Shown here: positions 59,183 to 64,000 of the stretch, piece by piece
Layout of the letters: each line of letters starts with the position of its first letter
Numbering within the stretch: position 1 is the first letter of the stretch
From: Faecalibacterium prausnitzii
GTDB taxonomy: Bacteria > Bacillota > Clostridia > Oscillospirales > Ruminococcaceae
Length of the DNA: 64,000 nucleotides
Assembly: GCA_004558805.1 (NCBI GenBank)
Contig: SFDE01000007.1
Coordinates: 1 to 64,000 of the forward strand
Direction of reading: 5' to 3'
Notes under the pieces: generated by a model
Told to the model about the DNA's origin: nothing
The model's input: the letters and a program-made list of their open reading frames with translations, nothing else
The model's database searches: none
Translations under genes and position numbers: made by a program

Positions 59183-59617
59183 TTATCGTTCCTCTTTAAA
59201 GATCTGCAGGATCTTCTGCAGGCTGTTCACGGTGCGGCGGAGTTCTTCCTCCCCCACCTCTGCCTGCATCCGGGCGTAGCAGCGCTTCATGTACTGCTGC
59301 TCCTCCGCCATCAGCTCCACTGCCTTGCTGGTAAGCTCCACATAGGTGCGCCCGGCGTCCCGGTCGGTGAGCCACCGGACATAGCCCTGATCCTGGAGCT
59401 TTTCTATCCCTTTGGACAGATCCGTCACCCGGATGCCCATGGTATTGGCAAGGTCGGTGAGGTAGAGCTTTTCTTCCGGGTCGGTCTCCTGCCGGGTCTG
59501 GATGTAGAACAGCACCAGATAGTCCGCCCGGCGGATGGTGCGGAACACCCGGTCCAGATCAAAATTGTGGAGAAAGAACCATTCTTCCGGATGGTTCTGC
59601 ATAGCTTGCTGTTTCAT
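59183..59617 (-). CDS. MarR-family transcriptional regulator
   Basis: A 144-residue winged-helix regulator: helix 1 FDLDRVFRTIRRADYLVLFYI, recognition part YLTDLANTMGIRVTDLSKGIEKLQDQGYV, wing LTDRDAGRTYVELT, and C-terminal dimer helices. It follows citrate synthase by 15 bases and is probably co-transcribed. Its ligand is unknown; MarR proteins often control the neighbouring operon or detoxification genes. Confidence 0.88.
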   Translation of the reverse strand: MKQQAMQNHPEEWFFLHNFDLDRVFRTIRRADYLVLFYIQTRQETDPEEKLYLTDLANTMGIRVTDLSKGIEKLQDQGYVRWLTDRDAGRTYVELTSKAVELMAEEQQYMKRCYARMQAEVGEEELRRTVNSLQKILQIFKEER

Positions 59618-59632
59618 AGGTGATACCTCCTG

Positions 59633-60988
59633 TCAGCGGGCGTCCCGGGGGATATAGGTGTGGTCGCCCCCCAGACTCTTGTAAGCGGGACGGATGATCT
59701 TGTTGGCGCTGAGCAGCTCCTCGATGCGGTGGGCGCTCCAGCCGGCGATCCGTGCCACGGCAAACAGGGGGGTGTACAGCTCCATGGGGATGCCCAGCAT
59801 ATCGTACACAAAGCCGCTGTAAAAGTCCACGTTGGGGCTGACGCCCTTAAAGATCTTGCGCTCTCCGGCAATGAGCTGGGGTGCCATCCGCTCGATCCTG
59901 CTGTAGAGGGCAAGGTCCTTTTCCTTGCCCTTTTCGTGTGCCAGCTGCTCCACATAGCCCTTGAACACCACCTCACGGGGGTCGCTGAGGGAGTAGACCG
60001 CATGTCCCATACCGTAGATCAGTCCCTTGCGGTCAAAAGCCTCCCCATGGAGCAGCTTTTTCAGGTATGCTTCCAGCTCCTCATCGTCCTCCGGGTCTCT
60101 CAGATGGTCCCGGATGTCCTGCATCATCTGCATCACCATCAGGTTGGCGCCGCCGTGGCGGGGACCCTTCAGGGAGCACAGCGCCGCCGCCATGGCGGAG
60201 TAGGTGTCGGTGCCGGAGGAGGTGACCACACGGGTGGTAAAGGTGGAGTTGTTGCCGCCGCCGTGCTCTGCATGGAGCAGCAGAGCCACGTCCAGCACCC
60301 GTGCTTCCAGCGGGGTGTACTGCATATCCGGGCGCAGCATCCGCAAAAAGTTTTCCGCCGTGGACAGGCCGGGATCCGGGCGGTGGATGTACATGCTCTC
60401 GTCGTTTTCGTAGTGGTTGTAGGCGTGGTAGCTGTACACCGCCAGCATGGGGAAGATGCTGGCAAGCTGGATGCTCTGGCGCAGCACGTTGGGGATGCTC
60501 AGGTCCGCCGCCTTGGGGTCGTAGGAGGCAAGGGTCAGCACGCTCCGTGCCATGGAGTTCATGATGTCATGGCTGGGCGCCTTCATGATCACATCCCGGG
60601 TAAAGTTGGTGGGCATGGTGCGGCACTCGCCCAGCACCCCGCAGAACTCCTCCAGCTTTTCCGGGGTGGGCAGCTCCCCGAACAGCAAAAGATACCCTGC
60701 CTCCTCAAAGGCAAAGCGTCCGCCCCGGCTGCCGTTGATCAGGTCCTTTACATCGTAGCCCCGGTACAGCAGCTGTCCGTCGCTGGGCTGCTTGACTCCG
60801 TCCACATACTTAAAGGCACGGATATCCGAGATGTTGGTCAGTCCTGCCAGCACGCCCTTGCCGTTTTCGTCCCGGAGTCCTGCCTTGACCCCAAATTCCT
60901 GATACAGGTCCTTGCTGATCTTATCGTGTTCTGCGCACAGAGGCTGCTGCTGCTCAAAGTATCCCATCACATTCTGCAAGTAGTCCAT
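59633..60988 (-). CDS. gltA: Citrate synthase
   Basis: A 451-residue type II-like citrate synthase, condensing oxaloacetate and acetyl-CoA. Active-site motifs: LLHAEHGGGNNSTFTTRV (first His), GPRHGGANLMVMQMM, and MGHAVYSLSDPR (GHRVY in most enzymes; the Arg is Ala here, a common variant in Clostridia) with Asp in VDFYSGFVYDML. It likely serves glutamate synthesis through a partial TCA cycle. Confidence 0.94.
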   Translation of the reverse strand: MDYLQNVMGYFEQQQPLCAEHDKISKDLYQEFGVKAGLRDENGKGVLAGLTNISDIRAFKYVDGVKQPSDGQLLYRGYDVKDLINGSRGGRFAFEEAGYLLLFGELPTPEKLEEFCGVLGECRTMPTNFTRDVIMKAPSHDIMNSMARSVLTLASYDPKAADLSIPNVLRQSIQLASIFPMLAVYSYHAYNHYENDESMYIHRPDPGLSTAENFLRMLRPDMQYTPLEARVLDVALLLHAEHGGGNNSTFTTRVVTSSGTDTYSAMAAALCSLKGPRHGGANLMVMQMMQDIRDHLRDPEDDEELEAYLKKLLHGEAFDRKGLIYGMGHAVYSLSDPREVVFKGYVEQLAHEKGKEKDLALYSRIERMAPQLIAGERKIFKGVSPNVDFYSGFVYDMLGIPMELYTPLFAVARIAGWSAHRIEELLSANKIIRPAYKSLGGDHTYIPRDAR

Positions 60989-61032
60989 CCGCCAATTGCT
61001 CCTTTCCCATCTGTTAAAATCGGTTCCTTTTT

Positions 61033-61061
61033 AGATTACAGAAAGGATATTACGGTGTCAA
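61033..61061 (-). promoter_or_regulatory. Promoter of gltA
   Basis: On the - strand TTGACA, 17 bases, TAATCT, about 45 bases before the gltA start. Confidence 0.75.
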
Positions 61062-61145
61062 GGTACGCTTTGTAAACAAAAATAAAACAATCGCCCCCCT
61101 CTTTGCCGCTTTTTTGCCGTCAAAAAAGGGGGAAGGCACAAAAAA

Positions 61146-61191
61146 CACCTGCCGCCCCTTGCCGGACAAAGCGCCGGCAGGGCTGCAGGTG
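61146..61191. terminator. Terminator of the fab operon
   Basis: Nested stem CACCTGC / GCAGGTG around GCCCCTTGCCGG / CCGGCAGGGC, with A- and T-runs at both ends, so it works on both strands. Confidence 0.75.
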
Positions 61192-61209
61192 GCATTTTTT
61201 TATTGGTCT

Positions 61210-61692
61210 TTACCGGCTCAAGTTCCGGTCCGGCTGGGTCAGCACAAAGGTCAGCTCCGCCGTGGCGGCGCACTTGCCGTCCACATAGGCGGCAGCCTTG
61301 CCCACCCCCACCGGTCCGTGCTGCTCCAGCAGCTCACAGTGCAGGGTCAGCACGTCTCCGGGGGTCACCTGTTTGCGGAACCGGGCGTTCTTGATGCCCC
61401 CAAAGAGCGCCAGCTTGCCCCGGTTCTCCGGCAGGGTCAGTGCCGCCACCGCACCGGTCTGCGCCAGTGCTTCCAGGATCAGCACCCCGGGCATCACCGG
61501 CTGTCCCGGGAAGTGCCCGCAGAAAAATCCCTCGTTGCGGGACACGCACTTGCGCCCGATCGCCCACTTGCCCGGCTCGCAGTCCAGAATACGGTCCACA
61601 AGGGCAAAGGGATAGCGGTGGGGCAGGATGGCGGCGATCGCCTCGCTGTCGTAAGCGTTGGGCTCCTGCCGCACCGTAAGCAGTTCTGCCAT
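61210..61692 (-). CDS. fabZ: (3R)-hydroxyacyl-ACP dehydratase FabZ
   Basis: A 160-residue hot-dog-fold dehydratase of fatty acid synthesis. HRYPFALVDRI carries the catalytic His, and GHFPGQPVMPGVLILEALAQ the catalytic Glu. The C-terminus is slightly longer than typical. It starts 3 bases after the fabF stop codon and ends the operon. Confidence 0.95.
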   Translation of the reverse strand: MAELLTVRQEPNAYDSEAIAAILPHRYPFALVDRILDCEPGKWAIGRKCVSRNEGFFCGHFPGQPVMPGVLILEALAQTGAVAALTLPENRGKLALFGGIKNARFRKQVTPGDVLTLHCELLEQHGPVGVGKAAAYVDGKCAATAELTFVLTQPDRNLSR

Positions 61693-61695
61693 GGC

Positions 61696-62934
61696 TCAGC
61701 CCTCCCAGTGCTTCAGGGCGATGCAGGCGTTGTGCCCGCCAAAGCCCAGACTGTTGCTCAGGGCGTACCGGATGTGCTGGCTGCGACCCTCGTTGGGCAC
61801 ATAGTCCAGATCGCACTCCGGGTCCGGCTGGGCGTAGTGGACGGTAGGCGGGGCAAACTGGTCCCGCAGTGCCAGAGCGGTAAACACCGCCTCCACACCA
61901 CCGGCGCCCCCCAGCAGGTGCCCGGTCATGCTCTTGGTGCTCACCACCGTCATCTCCCCGGCGTGGCTGCCAAAGACCCCGTGGATCGCCGCCGTCTCGC
62001 AGGCGTCGTTCATGTGGGTGCCGGTGCCGTGGGCGTTGATGTGGTCCACCTGCTCCGGGGCAATACCGGCGTCTGCCAGGGTCAGCTTCATGCAGTCGAT
62101 GGCACCCACGCCGCCGGGAGCGGGTGCGGTAAAGTGATAGGCGTCGCAGTTTGCTCCGTAGCCCACCACCTCGGCGTAGATCTTAGCCCCGCGAGCCAGA
62201 GCGTGGTCCAGTGCCTCCAGCACCAGAATGCCGCTGCCCTCGCCCATGACAAAGCCGCCGCGGCGGGCGTCAAAGGGCAGGCTTGCCGCCTCCGGGTCGG
62301 TGGCAGTGGAAAGTGCCTTCATGCTGGTAAAGCCGCCGATGCCCAGAGGGCTGATGCAGCTCTCGGCACCGCCGCAGACCATCACGGTCTCGTAGCCATC
62401 CCGGATCCGGTGGAAGGCATCGCCTACAGCGTTGGTGCCGCCGGCACAGGCGGTCACCGGGCAGGTGCAGATGCCCTTGAGCCCAAAACGGATGGCGATC
62501 TGCGCCGCTGCCATGTTGGCAATGGACATGGGCACAAAGTAGGGGCTTACCTTCTCCATGCCCTTTTCCTCGCCCCGGGCGTGCTGCTCCTCGATGGTGG
62601 GCAGACCCCCGATGCCGCTGGACACGATGACGCCCACCTGCTTTGCCTCTGCCTCGGTGTCGATGCCGCTGTCGGCGATCGCCTCCTGTGCGGCAGCAAG
62701 TGCCAGCAGGGTGAACCGTGCCATCTTGCGGGCTTCCTTTTTGTCGGCGACGGTCTCCGGGTCAAAGCCCTTTACCTCGCCTGCCAGACGGCACTTGAAG
62801 CCGGTGGTGTCAAACTGGGTAATAGGACCGATGCCGCATTTACCGGCACGTGCCGCTTCCCAGCTCTCCGCCACGGTGTTGCCCAGCGGGTTCACGGTAC
62901 CCATGCCGGTGATCACCACTCTGCGTTTTTCCAT
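61696..62934 (-). CDS. fabF: Beta-ketoacyl-ACP synthase II
   Basis: A 412-residue condensing enzyme of fatty acid elongation. The triad is intact: Cys in PVTACAGGTNAVGDAF, His in INAHGTGTHMND and His in KSMTGHLLGGAGG. N-terminus VVITGMGTVNPLGN. It is 15 bases after fabG. Confidence 0.96.
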   Translation of the reverse strand: MEKRRVVITGMGTVNPLGNTVAESWEAARAGKCGIGPITQFDTTGFKCRLAGEVKGFDPETVADKKEARKMARFTLLALAAAQEAIADSGIDTEAEAKQVGVIVSSGIGGLPTIEEQHARGEEKGMEKVSPYFVPMSIANMAAAQIAIRFGLKGICTCPVTACAGGTNAVGDAFHRIRDGYETVMVCGGAESCISPLGIGGFTSMKALSTATDPEAASLPFDARRGGFVMGEGSGILVLEALDHALARGAKIYAEVVGYGANCDAYHFTAPAPGGVGAIDCMKLTLADAGIAPEQVDHINAHGTGTHMNDACETAAIHGVFGSHAGEMTVVSTKSMTGHLLGGAGGVEAVFTALALRDQFAPPTVHYAQPDPECDLDYVPNEGRSQHIRYALSNSLGFGGHNACIALKHWEG

Positions 62935-62949
62935 ACAGGTATCTCCTTA

Positions 62950-63699
62950 TCACATTGCCATGCCGCCGTCTGCACAGAGCACCTGCCCGGTGAGATAGCC
63001 GCTTTGTTCCGCCGCAAAAAATGCCACCGCATTTGCCACATCCTCCGGGGTGCCCGGACGCTGCAGCGGGATATCCCCGGTCATGGCGGTGCGCACCGCC
63101 TCCGGCAGGGCGGCGGTCATATCCGTCTCGATAAAGCCCGGTGCCACGGCGTTTACCGTCACATTCCGGCTTGCCAGCTCCCGTGCCAGACTCTTGGTAA
63201 GACCGATGAGTCCCGCCTTGCTGGCAGCGTAGTTTGCCTGCCCCGGGTTGCCCCGCAGCGCTACCACGCTGCTGAGGTTGATGATCCGTCCGTACCGCTG
63301 CCGCACCATCCGCCGTGCCGCCTCCTTGCAGCAGAGGAAGGCACCCTTCAGGTTGGCGTTCAGCACGGCGTCAAAGTCCGCTTCGGTCATCCGCAGCAGC
63401 AGGTTGTCCCGGGTGATGCCTGCGTTGTTCACCAGGATATCCACCCGTCCGTATGCCTCCATGGCGGCGTCAAAGAGCTTTTTGCAGCCCTCTGCCGTGG
63501 AGACATCTCCCTGCACTGCCACAGCGTCCACACCCTGCTGCCGGCACAGCTCCACCGTCTGTGCGGCGGCGGCTTCCCCGTGGCAGTAGTTCACCACCAC
63601 CCGGCAGCCCTGCTTTGCAAGGGCGACGCACACCGCCCGCCCGATGCCCCGGCTGCCGCCGGTGACCACGGCGGTGCGGGTCAGTTTTTCTTCAGCCAT
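62950..63699 (-). CDS. fabG: 3-oxoacyl-ACP reductase FabG
   Basis: A 249-residue SDR enzyme: cofactor loop GGSRGIGRAV, NNAGITRDN, active-site Ser in INLSSV and YxxxK in NYAASKAG, ending VLCADGGMAM. NADPH-dependent reduction in the fatty acid cycle. Its start overlaps the fabD stop by 8 bases. Confidence 0.96.
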   Translation of the reverse strand: MAEEKLTRTAVVTGGSRGIGRAVCVALAKQGCRVVVNYCHGEAAAAQTVELCRQQGVDAVAVQGDVSTAEGCKKLFDAAMEAYGRVDILVNNAGITRDNLLLRMTEADFDAVLNANLKGAFLCCKEAARRMVRQRYGRIINLSSVVALRGNPGQANYAASKAGLIGLTKSLARELASRNVTVNAVAPGFIETDMTAALPEAVRTAMTGDIPLQRPGTPEDVANAVAFFAAEQSGYLTGQVLCADGGMAM

Positions 63700-64000
63700 C
63701 TGCTTCTTCCCTCCACTGTGCCACAGCTGCCTCCAGCTGTTCCGGGGTCTCCACGGCGGCGCACGCCACCGCAGAGCCCAGAGTCTTTTTTACAAAGCCG
63801 GAAAGAGCGGTGCCGGGACCAACTTCCAGAATATGGTCCACCCCCAGCTCTCCCAGCCGCCGCAGGATGTCCTCCATGTAGACGCTGCTCTGGACCTGCT
63901 TTACCAGCAGCTGGGGGATGGTCTGGTCTGCCTTTTCTCTGCCCAGACAGTTGAACAGCACCGGGATCTCCATCTCCCCAAAGGGTTCGGCGGCAAAGCG
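63692..64000 (-). CDS. fabD: Malonyl-CoA:ACP transacylase FabD, C-terminal part
   Basis: The C-terminal 102 codons of FabD, cut by the right edge of the window. ILEVGPGTALSGFVKKTLG is the characteristic final motif; SSVYMEDILRRL and PVLFNCLGREK precede it. The apparent ATG at 63973 is internal, since the frame continues to the window edge. Confidence 0.92.
   Translation of the reverse strand, partial: RFAAEPFGEMEIPVLFNCLGREKADQTIPQLLVKQVQSSVYMEDILRRLGELGVDHILEVGPGTALSGFVKKTLGSAVACAAVETPEQLEAAVAQWREEADG

Noticed and set aside
61114..63954. 946-codon + strand open frame over the fab genes
   Set aside because: Antisense to four recognisable fatty-acid genes; no start signal.

Overview
The window is 64 kb of a GC-rich, low-repeat chromosome from an anaerobic Clostridia-type Firmicute, most likely Faecalibacterium or a close Oscillospiraceae relative. 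The reasons are a Firmicute-style mra/dcw division cluster, a MurE with a DAP-type arginine, a Rex regulator, many Ser-rich lipoproteins with SRRxF leaders, pectin-oligosaccharide use, and dispersed palindromic intergenic repeats. The genus is an inference from gene content. No rRNA, tRNA, insertion sequence or CRISPR array was seen.

Layout. (1) 1-6.3 kb: a DapA-family aldolase (cut by the left edge), a PdxA2-like dehydrogenase and a TAXI-type TRAP transporter on the + strand, facing an lrgAB pair on the - strand. (2) 6.6-12.8 kb, - strand: a gluconate-type permease, an IlvD/Edd dehydratase, a GntR/FCD regulator, an RlmD-like methyltransferase and a BlaI-type repressor. (3) 13.1-15.9 kb, + strand: serC and serA, then the tails of two deleted genes. 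(4) 16.3-30.1 kb, - strand: the complete mraZ-rsmH-ftsL-pbp-murF-mraY-ftsW-murG-ftsQ-murE cluster, preceded by rsmD and a coiled-coil protein. It carries a clear MraZ operator, and its MraY lacks key active-site residues. (5) 30.8-31.4 kb: a flavodoxin-fold protein between long repeats. (6) 31.8-46.6 kb, - strand: a large phospho-signalling cluster with two Ser/Thr kinases, two PP2C phosphatases, seven FHA or FHA-like proteins (one with a von Willebrand A domain), a TPR lipoprotein and a 45-residue membrane peptide. It ends in four tandem paralogous peptides with double-glycine leaders. This is the most unusual part of the window. (7) 47.0-49.3 kb: thymidine kinase, Rex and a ClpP/TepA-like protease. 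(8) 50.0-59.1 kb: a pectin/rhamnogalacturonan locus with a sugar ABC transporter, an AraC regulator, cytoplasmic GH28 and GH105 enzymes, and a predicted Tat-exported esterase/metallo-beta-lactamase fusion. (9) 59.2-64 kb, - strand: MarR and citrate synthase, then fabD(partial)-fabG-fabF-fabZ.

How the genes work together. The division cluster supplies lipid II synthesis and septal machinery from one promoter. The sugar-acid and pectin loci feed uronate and aldonate carbon into central metabolism, each with its own transporter and regulator. In the kinase/FHA cluster, kinases and phosphatases could set the phosphorylation state read by the membrane FHA proteins. The four leader peptides at its 3' end are candidate secreted products or effectors; that link is inferred from position alone. 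Eight intergenic regions carry a modular palindromic repeat family that resembles miniature mobile elements.
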